Origin: Actinopolymorpha singaporensis
GTDB taxonomy: Bacteria; Actinomycetota; Actinomycetes; Propionibacteriales; Actinopolymorphaceae
Length of the DNA: 64,000 bases
Direction: 5' to 3'
NCBI RefSeq assembly: GCF_900104745.1
Contig: NZ_LT629732.1
Coordinates: forward strand, 372,001-436,000
Of this stretch, positions 53,345 to 62,661 are shown one piece after another. Under the pieces are notes generated by a model that worked only from the letters and a program-made list of their open reading frames with translations, was not told where the DNA came from and made no database searches. Positions within the stretch are counted from its first letter, which is position 1; each line of letters begins with the position of its first letter. Position numbers and translations under genes: made by a program.

Positions 53345-54382
53345 TTGCCGCACCCGTCCTCCCCGGAGGTCCGTGCCGTCACCATCCGCGACGTGGCGAG
53401 CCTGGCCGGCGTCTCGGTCGGCACCGCGTCAAAGGCACTGAACGGCCGCGGGAAGCTGCGGCAGGAGACCCGGGACCGCGTGGTCGAGGCGGCCAGGCAG
53501 CTGGGGTTCCGGCCCAACGCCCTGGCCCGCGGGCTGCTCAGCGGACGCACGTTCACCGTGGGCCTGGTCACCTCCGACAGCTTCGGCAGGTTCAGCATCC
53601 CGGTGATGCTCGGCGCGGAGGACGCGCTCGGCGCGGGTCAGATCTCGGTGTTCATGTGCGACACCCGTGACGACCCGATCCGCGAACGCCACCATGTCCA
53701 GACGCTGCTCGCCCGGCGGGTGGACGGGCTCCTGGTCACCGGGCGGCGCACCGAGCCGCGGCCGTCCATCGGCGCCGACCTGCCGGTGCCCGTGGTGTAC
53801 GCGATGACCCAGTCCACCGACCCGGGCGACCTGTCGGTGATCCCGGACGACGAGGGCGGCGGCGCACTGGCCGTCGGCCACCTGCTCGCCACCGGCCGGA
53901 GCCGGATCGCGCACATCGCCGGGCCGAGCCGGTTTCTCGCCGCCCGCCAGCGGGCCGCCGGTGTGCACCGCGCGCTCGCCGACGCGGGTCTGCCGCTCGT
54001 CGGAGGCGAACCGCTGTACGGCGAGTGGACCGAGGAGTGGGGACGCCAGGGCGCCGACATCCTGCTGCGGGTAGAACCCGACGTGGACGCGATCTTCTGC
54101 GGCAACGACCAGATCGCCCGGGGCGTGGCCGAGACGCTGCGCGAGCGGGGCAGGCGGGTCCCGGACGACATCGCGCTGATCGGGTTCGACAACTGGGAGG
54201 CGATGGCCCTGGGATCCAGGCCGCCGCTGACGACGGTGGACATGAGCCTCGGCGAGGTCGGCCGGATCGCCGCCGAACACCTGCTCGCCGCGATCGGCGG
54301 CAGGCCGGTGACCGGCGGGGTGCAGACCATTCCCTGCCGGCTCGTCGTCCGGGAGTCGACCGGTCCTCGCCGCGACGCCTAG
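53345..54382 (+). CDS. LacI-family transcriptional regulator
   Basis: 345 aa, TTG start with GGAGGAAA upstream. The HTH reads TIRDVASLAGVSVGTASKALNG (residues about 13-34), where Lys replaces the usual Arg of the hinge-near VSRALN motif. The periplasmic-binding-like domain (about 65-340) shows FCGNDQIARG and ALIGFDNWE. Divergent from the GH127-ABC operon, it should repress it until a sugar is bound. Its TAG stop shares CTAG with the convergent pyrE stop. Confidence 0.94.
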   Translation: MPHPSSPEVRAVTIRDVASLAGVSVGTASKALNGRGKLRQETRDRVVEAARQLGFRPNALARGLLSGRTFTVGLVTSDSFGRFSIPVMLGAEDALGAGQISVFMCDTRDDPIRERHHVQTLLARRVDGLLVTGRRTEPRPSIGADLPVPVVYAMTQSTDPGDLSVIPDDEGGGALAVGHLLATGRSRIAHIAGPSRFLAARQRAAGVHRALADAGLPLVGGEPLYGEWTEEWGRQGADILLRVEPDVDAIFCGNDQIARGVAETLRERGRRVPDDIALIGFDNWEAMALGSRPPLTTVDMSLGEVGRIAAEHLLAAIGGRPVTGGVQTIPCRLVVRESTGPRRDA

Positions 54383-54930
54383 GTCAGCTCCTGACCCGGC
54401 CGGGCCTCGAGATCCCGGCGGCGGAACAACGCGTGCAAGGCGAGGTCGACGTCGGCAAGCGCCTCCTCGCCGCCCTCCTCCCGGTCGATCACGCACAGGG
54501 CGTGCTCGACGTTCGCGCCGAGCGCCCGGAGGTCGCGCGTGGACAGCACGACCTGCCCGCCGCTGGTCACCACGTCCTCGACGACGAGCACCCTGCGCCC
54601 CTCGACGTCCGCGCCCTCGGCCAGCCGGGCCGTGCCGTACTCCTTGGCCTTCTTACGAACGAACGCGCACGGAAGCCCGGTGTGCCGGCCGAGCGCGGCG
54701 ACGACGGCGATGCCGCCCATCTCCAGCCCCGCGAGGACCTCGGTGCCCGCGGGTACGAGGGGCGCCAGCGCGGCACCCACCTGGTCCAGCAGGGCCGGGT
54801 CGGCCTCGAACTGGTACTTGTCGAAGTACTCCGTGGTCTCCCGGCCGGAGCGCAGGACGAACCGTCCCGTCAACCGGCACCTGTCAGCGATCCGGTGGGC
54901 AAGCTGCGCGGTGGTCACGGTCCCAAGCAT
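54379..54930 (-). CDS. pyrE: Orotate phosphoribosyltransferase
   Basis: 183 aa. The PRPP-binding motif is VLVVEDVVTSGGQV and the FVRKKAKEYG lysine segment is typical of OPRTase. It joins orotate to PRPP to give OMP in pyrimidine synthesis. It may start at ATG 54930 or GTG 54918; no clear ribosome-binding site decides. It stands alone as a housekeeping gene inside the sugar island. Confidence 0.92.
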   Translation of the reverse strand: MLGTVTTAQLAHRIADRCRLTGRFVLRSGRETTEYFDKYQFEADPALLDQVGAALAPLVPAGTEVLAGLEMGGIAVVAALGRHTGLPCAFVRKKAKEYGTARLAEGADVEGRRVLVVEDVVTSGGQVVLSTRDLRALGANVEHALCVIDREEGGEEALADVDLALHALFRRRDLEARPGQELT

Positions 54931-54976
54931 GACAGTTGTTCATGGGCGGTCGGCGCCCCGCGGCCACCCGCTGCGA

Positions 54977-56026
54977 TCAGGGCCGCAACAGCACCTTGCG
55001 CAGGTCGGCGGGGCGCTCCCGCAGGGTCGACAGCGCCGAGCCCACGTCGGCCACTGCGTACCGGTGGCTGATCAGCGGACGCAGGTCGAGCAACCCGGCG
55101 TTGAACATCCCGACCACGTGCCCCCACGCTGACGCGGAGGCACCGAAGACGCCCTGCACCCGCAGGTGTTTGAGCACGATGTCGGTCAGGTCGCCGTCGG
55201 CCGGACCACCCGGAATCCCTTCCAGGACGACGGTCGCGCCCCGGCGGGCGGCGTTCAGGGCGGCCTTGGCCGACGTCTGCCGGCTGCCCGCCTCGATCAC
55301 CACGTCGGCGTCACAGGTCCAGCCGGGCTCGACCGCCTCGGCGTTGCTGACGCACTGGGTGGCGCCCCAGGCGGTGCCGAGCTCGCGGCCGCTCGGGCTG
55401 TCGCCGATCAGCACCAGCTCGCTCGGGCTGTACGCCCTGAGCACCTGGCAGGCGACCAGGCTGAGCGTTCCGGTGCCGACGACCGCGACGCGTGCCCCGA
55501 CGGCGGGCGCCGCCGCGAGCACCCCCTCGAGAACGCACGCGGACGGCTCCAGCAGCGCCGCGGCCTCCAGGTCGGCGCCGGCGTTCAGCCGGTGCACAAG
55601 CCGGGCCGGTACGGCGACATAGGAACTGAACGCGCCCGGGTGGGTGAAGCCGGTCTCGGCGTACCCCGCCTCGCACAGGTTGGTGGCACCCTCCCGGCAG
55701 CGCGGGCAGCGCCCGCAGTTGCGGAAGCCCTGCGCCACCACCGGGTCGTCGACGTCCAGCCAGTCCACGCCCTCGCCCAGGGCGGCGACGGTGCCGGCCC
55801 ACTCGTGCCCGGGCACCACGGGATAGCTGACGTACGCCGCCGGTCGCGTGCCGGCGAACAGCTCGACGTCGCTGCCACAGATGCCGGCCGCGCCGACCCG
55901 GACGAGGACCTCGCCCGGGCCGGGCGGCGCCAGCGGCCGCTCCTCGACACCGAAGTCGTCCGGCCCGCGCACGACCACCGACGGGTTGGTCTCCGGAGAC
56001 GTTCCCTTGACTGTCGTGGAGTTCAT
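54977..56026 (-). CDS. Zinc-dependent alcohol/sorbitol dehydrogenase (MDR family)
   Basis: 349 aa from ATG 56026; a TTG at 56035 overlapping the GH51 stop is an alternative. Catalytic zinc ligands are Cys in GICGSDVE and His-Glu in GHEWAG; the structural zinc has the four-Cys segment CGRCPRCREGATNLC. The Rossmann motif VVGTGTLSLVA is present, with Thr for the usual Gly. Likely an NAD-dependent dehydrogenase of a sugar or polyol. It is coupled to GH51, so L-arabinose or L-arabinitol is a plausible substrate. Confidence 0.9.
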   Translation of the reverse strand: MNSTTVKGTSPETNPSVVVRGPDDFGVEERPLAPPGPGEVLVRVGAAGICGSDVELFAGTRPAAYVSYPVVPGHEWAGTVAALGEGVDWLDVDDPVVAQGFRNCGRCPRCREGATNLCEAGYAETGFTHPGAFSSYVAVPARLVHRLNAGADLEAAALLEPSACVLEGVLAAAPAVGARVAVVGTGTLSLVACQVLRAYSPSELVLIGDSPSGRELGTAWGATQCVSNAEAVEPGWTCDADVVIEAGSRQTSAKAALNAARRGATVVLEGIPGGPADGDLTDIVLKHLRVQGVFGASASAWGHVVGMFNAGLLDLRPLISHRYAVADVGSALSTLRERPADLRKVLLRP

Positions 56027-56031
56027 GGGTG

Positions 56032-57531
56032 TCAACGCGCGGTTGCCAGGCGGACGACGTTGTACGACATCGGCGCCAGCTCGAAGCGCAGCGTCCCGTC
56101 CTCGACCACCGGGGCGTCCTGGACCTTCGGCGCGACCCGGTCGGGCTGCTCGGCGGTGTTGGCCGCGTCCCGGTCCTCACCGGACAGGGCCACGTGCTCG
56201 ACGGCACGAGCGCCCCTGAGTGCGCGGACGTCGACCTCGACCAGCAACGGCTCCGTCAGGGACCGGTTGACGGCGAACACCGCGGCGGCGCCGTTCTCCT
56301 CGTCCAGGGTGGCGGTGCAGTCCAGCTGGGCCACCGGGCCGAAGTCCGGTGTGTCCACCAAGGGTCCGGTCGGCTCCACCCGCAGCGTCGATCCGGTGCC
56401 GTACTGGAAGGCGAGCCGCATCGGGTGGAACGTCGACTGGCGGTACGCCGGGCCGCCCGGCACCGTCGTCATCGGCGCGATCACGTTGACCAGCTGGGCG
56501 AAACAGGCCATTGTCACCCGGTCCGCACGCCGCAGCAGGCTGTTGAGCAGCGAGCCCACCACGACCGCGTCGGCCAGGGAGTACTGGTCCTCGAACAGCG
56601 CCGGGCCGGTCACCCACTCCCGCTCGTCGCCGGGCACGTGGTACCACACGTTCCACTCGTCGTAGGAGAGGTTGATCGACTTCTTGCTGCGGGTCTTCGC
56701 CTTCACGTAGTCACACGTGGCGATCACCGACTCGATCATCGCGTCCATGTCGACGCCGGAGGCCAGGAAGCTGGCGAAGTCACCGTTGTTCGGACGGTAG
56801 TAGGAGTGCAGCGACACGTAGTCCACGACGTCGTAGGTGTGCTCGAGGACCTCGGCCTCCCACGAGCCGAAGGTCGGCATCCTGCGGCTGGAACTGCCGC
56901 AGGCGACGAGCTCGAGGCCGGGGTCGACCAGCCGCATCGCCTTCGCGGTCTGGTTGGCGAGGATGCCGTAGTCGCGGGCGGTCTTGTGGGCGATCTGCCA
57001 CGGGCCGTCCATCTCGTTGCCGAGGCACCAGATCTTGATGTCGTGCGGGTCCTTCGCGCCGTACTTCACCCGCAGGTCCGACCAGTAGGTGCCGGCGGGG
57101 TGGTTGCAGTACTCCACCAGCGCCGCCGCCTCCTGCACCCCGCGCGTGCCGAGGTTGACCGCCATCATCGGCTCGACGCCGGCCTTGCGGCACCAGGCGG
57201 CGAACTCGTCGACGCCGACCTCGTTGGTCTCCAGCGTCTTCCAGGCCAGGTCCAGCCGGCGCGGGCGCTCGGCGCGCGGGCCGATGGCGTCCTCCCACTG
57301 GTAGCCGGAGACGAAGTTGCCGCCGGGGTAGCGGACGGTGGTGACACCGAGCTCGCGGGTCAGGTCGAGCACGTCGGTGCGGAAACCGTCCTCGTCGGCG
57401 CCGGGGTGGTCCGGCTCGTAGATGCCGCCGTAGACGCATCGGCCCAGATGCTCGACGAACGAGCCACGCACACGTGGGTCGACGGCTCCGATCCGGAACG
57501 CGGGGTCAAGAGTGAGGCTGGCCTTCTTCAC
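56032..57531 (-). CDS. Alpha-L-arabinofuranosidase, GH51
   Basis: 499 aa from GTG 57531 (GGAAGGAAG upstream), no signal peptide. The acid/base Glu is in CLGNEMDGPWQ (about residue 170) and the nucleophile Glu in SYDEWNVWY (about 290); the C-terminal part is the usual beta-sandwich. It removes terminal alpha-L-arabinofuranose from imported arabino- or arabinoxylo-oligosaccharides. It leads a two-gene operon with the zinc dehydrogenase and is divergent from the second ABC importer. Confidence 0.95.
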   Translation of the reverse strand: MKKASLTLDPAFRIGAVDPRVRGSFVEHLGRCVYGGIYEPDHPGADEDGFRTDVLDLTRELGVTTVRYPGGNFVSGYQWEDAIGPRAERPRRLDLAWKTLETNEVGVDEFAAWCRKAGVEPMMAVNLGTRGVQEAAALVEYCNHPAGTYWSDLRVKYGAKDPHDIKIWCLGNEMDGPWQIAHKTARDYGILANQTAKAMRLVDPGLELVACGSSSRRMPTFGSWEAEVLEHTYDVVDYVSLHSYYRPNNGDFASFLASGVDMDAMIESVIATCDYVKAKTRSKKSINLSYDEWNVWYHVPGDEREWVTGPALFEDQYSLADAVVVGSLLNSLLRRADRVTMACFAQLVNVIAPMTTVPGGPAYRQSTFHPMRLAFQYGTGSTLRVEPTGPLVDTPDFGPVAQLDCTATLDEENGAAAVFAVNRSLTEPLLVEVDVRALRGARAVEHVALSGEDRDAANTAEQPDRVAPKVQDAPVVEDGTLRFELAPMSYNVVRLATAR

Positions 57532-57669
57532 GGGCGTCGGCTTCCTTCCGCTGAGGTCCCGAGGGCTACCTGGCTCACGACGGACGGGTTCGGCGGCGAG
57601 CAGCGAAACTCCCGGGAAACCGGACAGACCGATCCGTTGACGTCGTCGAAGCGTGATCGTAGCCTTTGC

Positions 57670-57702
57670 TTCGATATCGCGCACATTGTTCGATATTTCG
57701 AA
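57670..57702. promoter_or_regulatory. TTCGATAT repeats between GH51 and the second ABC operon
   Basis: TTCGATATC at 57670-57678 and TTCGATATTTCGAA at 57689-57702, 19 bp apart. The second contains TTCGA-N4-TCGAA, a perfect dyad with TA-rich centre, unusual in this GC-rich DNA. They lie in the 241-bp divergent region and are candidate regulator sites acting on both operons. Confidence 0.6.
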
Positions 57703-57772
57703 CGCCAACCACGCTTGCACGACGCATCGCACACCGAGACCGCATCGACCATCCGGACGGAGGTGCCCGGGC

Positions 57773-59113
57773 ATGGCGCCACTACCGAGCCGACGGGACG
57801 TCCTGCGAGCCACCGGCCTGCTGGCCGCGGCGGGCGCCGTGGGCGGCAGCCTGTCCGGCTGCGCCGAGCAACTGCAGTCAGGCTTCACCGGGACGGCGCC
57901 GAGCGCCGACGTACTGACGTACTGGAACCTCCTCGGCGGCGGCGACGGCGTCCGCATGCAGGAGATGGAAGACGTTTACCGCAAGCAGCGGCCCGACGTC
58001 GACCTGCGCGCGGTGACGCTCACCTGGGGCAACCCGTACTACACGAAGCTCTCCCTGGCCACCCTCGGCGCCCAGCCGCCGGATGTGGCCATCTCGCACC
58101 TGACCCGGGTGCCGACCCTGGTCGCCGCGGGGCTGCTCCAGCCGTTCGAGCCCGAGGACATCGCCCGGCACGGCATGTCGAAGGACAAGTTCGTCCAGCG
58201 GGCCATCGACCGGGCCACCATCGACGGCAAGATCTACGCCATCCCGCTCGACACCCACCCGTTCGTGATGTTCTACAACACCAAGGTCTGCGAGAAGGCG
58301 GGCCTGCTCGCAGACGACGGGTCGCTGAAGCCGATCGACAGCGAGGACGCGCTGGTCGAGGCGATGCACAAGGCGAAGGAAGTCACCAAGGGCTGGGGCG
58401 GCGCGCTGGCGTCGGTGGCCGACGTGGCCACCCCGTGGCGGTTCTTCTTCAGCGTGTACGGACAGCTCGGCGGCAAACTGCTGATGGGCACCTCGCCGGA
58501 CGAGATTCTCGAACCCGACAAGGCGATTCGCGCCGCCAAGCTGATGCGCCGGCTCACCGTCGAGGAGAAGGTGATGCCCACCGACATCGACTACGGCGGC
58601 GCGGTGGCGCTGTTCGCCAACGGCCGGTCGGGGTTCTTCTTCCAGGGCGAGTGGGAGGTCTCCACCTTCAAGGACGCGAAGATGGCCTTCAGCATGACGA
58701 AGTTCCCCAACCTGATGGGCGGGAAGTACGCCGTGCAGGCCGACTCGCACACGTTCGTCCTGCCGGGGCAGGAGCCGTACGAGCGACGACGGCTGGACCT
58801 CGTGCTCGACTTCATCCGGTCGATGCTGGACCAGAGCATCACCTGGGCCGAGGGTGGGCACGTTCCCACCTGGCTTCCGGTTCAGGACAGTGCGAAGTAC
58901 CGCAAGATCAAGCCGCAGTCGAACTACGCGTCGGCGGCCGAGAGCGCGGTCTACGACCCCGCGGCGTGGTATTCCGGCTCCGGCTCGAACTTCGAGATGG
59001 TCGCCGGCTCCGCGCTCGGCGGGGTGCTGAGCGGCCGCACCCAACCAGAGGCCGCGATCCACCAGATCCAGGTGGGCATCTCCAAGATGGCCCGCACGCC
59101 GGCCCCCGTGTAG
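57773..59113 (+). CDS. Extracellular sugar-binding lipoprotein (CUT1)
   Basis: 446 aa from ATG 57773 (CGGAGGTG upstream). Twin Arg (SRRDVLRATG), a hydrophobic run and LSGC form a lipoprotein signal, the Cys being near residue 29. The mature domain is a family-1 solute-binding protein (LTYWNLLGGGDG, PFVMFYNTKVCEKAGLL, FFFQGEWE). With the two following permeases it makes a second CUT1 importer, divergent from GH51, probably for arabino-oligosaccharides. Confidence 0.93.
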   Translation: MAPLPSRRDVLRATGLLAAAGAVGGSLSGCAEQLQSGFTGTAPSADVLTYWNLLGGGDGVRMQEMEDVYRKQRPDVDLRAVTLTWGNPYYTKLSLATLGAQPPDVAISHLTRVPTLVAAGLLQPFEPEDIARHGMSKDKFVQRAIDRATIDGKIYAIPLDTHPFVMFYNTKVCEKAGLLADDGSLKPIDSEDALVEAMHKAKEVTKGWGGALASVADVATPWRFFFSVYGQLGGKLLMGTSPDEILEPDKAIRAAKLMRRLTVEEKVMPTDIDYGGAVALFANGRSGFFFQGEWEVSTFKDAKMAFSMTKFPNLMGGKYAVQADSHTFVLPGQEPYERRRLDLVLDFIRSMLDQSITWAEGGHVPTWLPVQDSAKYRKIKPQSNYASAAESAVYDPAAWYSGSGSNFEMVAGSALGGVLSGRTQPEAAIHQIQVGISKMARTPAPV

Positions 59114-59120
59114 CAGTTCC

Positions 59121-59160
59121 GACCCAGACCCAGACCCAGACAGACCAGAGCCAGACCCAG
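59121..59160. repeat. Short CAGACC-type repeats
   Basis: About six imperfect copies of a CAGACC/CAGAGC hexamer between the binding-protein stop and the first permease. No function evident. Confidence 0.7.
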
Positions 59161-59216
59161 CGGCCGGCCACCCGGTCGTAGGCACGCCAGTTCCTTCGAG
59201 CATCTCGGGAGGTCTT

Positions 59217-60152
59217 GTGGGCACCTCGACAGTCGCGCCCGAGACCAGAGCGGCAAACTCCGGTGCCGGCCAACGGCGCCGGGGGCGCCCGGTCCTTGCC
59301 GGGCTGGCGTTCCTCGCGCCGTTCCTCGTCGTCTACGCACTCTTCCTGGTCGGGCCGAGCGCCTACGGCCTGGTGATGAGCTTCTTCAACACCAGCCTGG
59401 TGAAGGGAGGGCTGGGCAGCTTCGCCGGGCTGTCCAACTACTCCGCGGCCTTCGGCGACCCGCAGTTCTGGTCGTCGCTGTGGCACACGGTGTGGTTCAC
59501 CATCCTCACCACACCGCCGCTGGTGGCCCTGGCCCTGGTGTTCGCGTTGCTGGCCGACCGGGCAGCGAAGGGTCGCTGGTTCTTCCGGCTGGCGTTCTTC
59601 GCGCCGTACGTCCTGCCGTCGGCGGTCGTGGCGCTGATCTGGAACTGGGTCTACACCCCTGACCTCGGCCTGCTCGCCGACCTGGTGACGCGGTTGGGCT
59701 TCAAGTCCCCCGTCTGGCTGGGCGATCCGAACTGGGCGATGCTCTCGGTGGCCATCACCACGGTGTGGTGGACGCTCGGCTTCAACTTCGTTCTCTACCT
59801 CGCCGGGCTGCAGGACATCCCGCGGGACCTGTACGAAGCGGCCTCCATCGACGGCGCGACGCCGTGGCAGCAGATCACCCGGATCACCGTTCCGCTGCTC
59901 GGCCGCACCACCACGCTGGTCGCGGTGCTGCAGGTGATCGCCTCGCTGAAGATCTTCGACCAGATCTATCTGATGACCAGCGGTGGACCGGACTTCGCGA
60001 CCCGGCCCACCATCCAGTACATCTACGACGTCGGCTTCACCGACTACCGGGTGGGCTACGGATCGGCGGTCTCCATGCTGCTGTTCGCGTTGATCCTGGT
60101 GGTTTCGCTGGTGTGGTTCGCGCTCGTACGCCGGCAGGAGAGGGACGCCTGA
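59217..60152 (+). CDS. ABC sugar importer permease (MalF type)
   Basis: 311 aa from GTG 59217 (GGGAGG upstream). Six transmembrane helices; the EAA loop reads YEAASIDGATPWQQITRITVPLLG. Second gene of the binding protein, permease, permease operon. It ends one base before the start of the MalG-type gene. Confidence 0.95.
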   Translation: MGTSTVAPETRAANSGAGQRRRGRPVLAGLAFLAPFLVVYALFLVGPSAYGLVMSFFNTSLVKGGLGSFAGLSNYSAAFGDPQFWSSLWHTVWFTILTTPPLVALALVFALLADRAAKGRWFFRLAFFAPYVLPSAVVALIWNWVYTPDLGLLADLVTRLGFKSPVWLGDPNWAMLSVAITTVWWTLGFNFVLYLAGLQDIPRDLYEAASIDGATPWQQITRITVPLLGRTTTLVAVLQVIASLKIFDQIYLMTSGGPDFATRPTIQYIYDVGFTDYRVGYGSAVSMLLFALILVVSLVWFALVRRQERDA

Positions 60153-60153
60153 G

Positions 60154-61047
60154 ATGACCACCACCCTCGCCGAACGAAACCAGCACCGCGGCGCCCGGCC
60201 GGGTGACGAGCTACGCACCGGCAGCGGCCGGGTGCGCCTCTTCAACCGGGTCTGCGCCGGCGTCCTGATCGCCTTCTCGCTGCTGTGGCTGGTGCCGCTG
60301 CTGTGGGCGCTGGACACCTCGCTGAAGCCGGAGGGTGAGACCACCAAGGTCCCGGTCACCTGGCTGATCGACAACCCCACACTCGCGGCCTACAGCAAGG
60401 TGCTCAAGGCCGGGAACATCCTGCAGTGGTACGCCAACAGCTTCATCATCTCGATCCTGGTCGCCGCCCTGTCGGTGCTGACCGCGAGCATGGCGGCGTT
60501 CGCGCTGTCCCGGATCCGCTTCCGCGGCAGCAACGCGGTGTTCTGGATCATCCTGGCCGGCATCATGATTCCCGGGCAGGCACTGATCGTGCCGCTGTTC
60601 CGGGAGTTCGCCGCGGTGGGCATGATCGACACCTACTGGGCGGTGATCCTTCCGCAGATCGCCGCACCGGTCGCCGTCTTCGTGTTCAAGCAGTTCTTCG
60701 ACGGCATCCCCCGCGAGCTCGAGGAGGCCGCGCTGGTCGACGGTGCGAGCAGGTTCCACATCTTCTCGCGGATCTTCCTGCCGCTGTCCCGGCCGGCGAT
60801 CTCGGCGGTGTCGATCTTCACGTTCGTGTGGTCCTGGAACAACTTCCTGTGGCCGCTGCTGGTGCTGACCAGCACGCCGCTGATGACCCTGCCGGTCGGG
60901 CTGGCGACGGTCTCCAGCGCGTACGGCATCCAGTACGCCTCGATCATGGCCTCGGCCATCCTGGGCGCACTTCCGTTGCTGGTGGTCTTCCTGCTCTTCC
61001 AGCGCCGGATCGTCGAGGGCATCGCCGGCACCGGCCTGAAGGGCTGA
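60154..61047 (+). CDS. ABC sugar importer permease (MalG type)
   Basis: 297 aa, six transmembrane helices. The EAA loop reads LEEAALVDGASRFHIFSRIFLPLSRPAI and the C-terminus AGTGLKG is typical. The start lies one base after the TGA of the MalF-type gene. No ATPase gene follows, so the importer again needs a shared ATPase encoded elsewhere. It converges with the MFS gene with 17 bp between stops. Confidence 0.95.
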   Translation: MTTTLAERNQHRGARPGDELRTGSGRVRLFNRVCAGVLIAFSLLWLVPLLWALDTSLKPEGETTKVPVTWLIDNPTLAAYSKVLKAGNILQWYANSFIISILVAALSVLTASMAAFALSRIRFRGSNAVFWIILAGIMIPGQALIVPLFREFAAVGMIDTYWAVILPQIAAPVAVFVFKQFFDGIPRELEEAALVDGASRFHIFSRIFLPLSRPAISAVSIFTFVWSWNNFLWPLLVLTSTPLMTLPVGLATVSSAYGIQYASIMASAILGALPLLVVFLLFQRRIVEGIAGTGLKG

Positions 61048-61064
61048 CGGCTTCCGGGTGAACG

Positions 61065-62333
61065 TCAGGGCGACAAGGCGGGGTTGCCCTCGGCCGGGGC
61101 CGGCCCACGGTCACGGGCCGGAAGGAGCTCGGCCTGGCTGATCGCCGGAGTGAGCAGCATCCACGCGGCGGTCACCACCAGGCACACCAGGCAGCCGGCG
61201 CCGACCGCGGTGAGGTTGGTGAACCCGACCAGCAGTCCGAAGGTGGCCGTCCCCAGCGGCGTCATCGCACTGGACAGCACGGTCACCACGCTCTGGACCC
61301 GGCCGAGAACGTCCGGCCGGGTGGCGGTGAGCAGCAGCCCGCTGAGGATGGCGTTGGAAGGGCCGAGGCACAGCGACCACCACGCCACCGACGCGCAGAC
61401 CAGCCACAGGTCGGTGGCGAACACCAGCCCTGCGAACCCGGGCAGCGCCGCGACCAGCCACAGCGCCAGCGCGAGGCCCGACCGGGACGGCGGCCGCAGC
61501 AGCGTACCCATCAGGCCACCGGCGATCAGGCCGCCGCCGAGGAAACCGGCCGCCAGGCCGTATCCCGCGGCGCCCCACTGGAGGTTCTCCGCCTTCAGCG
61601 CCAGGCCGACCGTCTCCATCGGCACCGAGACGGCGTTGAGGACCAGGGTCACCACGGCCAGCCCGCGCAGCAGCGGATGACCTGCGACGTAGCGCAGTCC
61701 GTCACCGAGTGCCCGGCGCATCCGCGGCCGCTCGGCTGTCCGCTGGATGGGGTACTTCGGGCGAACCAGCACCAGGATCGCGAAGCAGAGCAGGAACGTG
61801 GCGGCGTTGACGTACGCCGCGAGGGCGAACCCGCCGAGTGCGACGAGTACGCCGCCGAGCCCCCGGCCACCGGCCTCGGCGACACTGCGCACGAGCTGGC
61901 GGATCGCCGCGCCCCTGGGGAGCTGGTGATGCGGCAGCAGGACCGCGAGGTAGCTGTTGGCGGCGGGCAGGTAGAACGCGTCGATGGTGCCGAACACCAC
62001 GCCGAGCGCGATCAGCAGCGCGGCCGTCGGCCGGGCGTCGCCGGTGGTGAGGAACGCGCCGGCCAGGGCCACTCCCCCGGCGGCGAGGTCGGCGGCGAGC
62101 ATGATGCGGCGGGCGCCGCGCAGGTCGGCCAGCACCCCGCCGAGCAGCATGAGCAGCAGCCGGGGAACCCCGGCAGCGGCCAGGACGATGCCGGTGAGGC
62201 GCGGGTCGCCGAGCTGGGCAGCCGACCAGCCGACGGCGATCCACCAGACGTTGTCGCCTACGAAGCTGAGGCCGCGGGCGAGGAGGTAGCCGAGGAAGCG
62301 CGGCTGGCCGACCGGAGCCCGCGGCGTTCGCAC
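61065..62333 (-). CDS. MFS transporter
   Basis: 422 aa from GTG 62333 (GAGGGAGAG upstream), about 12 transmembrane helices. The start FLGYLLARGLSFVGDNVWWIAVGW and the loop between helices 2 and 3 (GGVLADLRGARR) are typical of MFS_3-type exporters (DHA3-like). Such proteins usually export drugs or metabolites. It stands alone, divergent from the dehydratase gene, and may not belong to the sugar pathway. Confidence 0.88.
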   Translation of the reverse strand: MRTPRAPVGQPRFLGYLLARGLSFVGDNVWWIAVGWSAAQLGDPRLTGIVLAAAGVPRLLLMLLGGVLADLRGARRIMLAADLAAGGVALAGAFLTTGDARPTAALLIALGVVFGTIDAFYLPAANSYLAVLLPHHQLPRGAAIRQLVRSVAEAGGRGLGGVLVALGGFALAAYVNAATFLLCFAILVLVRPKYPIQRTAERPRMRRALGDGLRYVAGHPLLRGLAVVTLVLNAVSVPMETVGLALKAENLQWGAAGYGLAAGFLGGGLIAGGLMGTLLRPPSRSGLALALWLVAALPGFAGLVFATDLWLVCASVAWWSLCLGPSNAILSGLLLTATRPDVLGRVQSVVTVLSSAMTPLGTATFGLLVGFTNLTAVGAGCLVCLVVTAAWMLLTPAISQAELLPARDRGPAPAEGNPALSP

Positions 62334-62661
62334 CGTCTCTCCCTCGTCCTCTCGTCCCGACCCGGCAACCTGGCGTTCGTGTGCGTACCAGTTTCGCGTG
62401 CGTGCCAATGTTGCATGCCCGTGGCCCGGGCGCGACGTGTTCGCGCCGACGACCGGCCGCCCGACCGGCATCCGAGACGAAGTGCCACGCTCCGCATTGC
62501 CGTCGGCACCTACCGCCCATGCTGGGTGCCGGGCCGGCGACCGTCAGCGGCAAAGGAGAGACCGGGATACGTCTGATGTCTAGGCTTTGTGCGCGGGACG
62601 GATCTCTAGACTGTCGCCGGCGTTGTCGTACGCGCGGTGAACCGACCGAAGGAGCAATGTG
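62334..62661. other. Divergent intergenic region before the dehydratase
   Basis: 328 bp between the divergent MFS and dehydratase genes. It contains both promoters and the dehydratase ribosome-binding site GAAGGAG at 62648. I saw no clear dyad operator; the small frames in it have no support. Confidence 0.5.

Noticed and set aside
56029..59181. Plus-strand open frame of over 1000 codons
   Set aside because: It covers the antisense of GH51 and an alternative frame of the binding-protein gene; composition is typical of a shadow frame.
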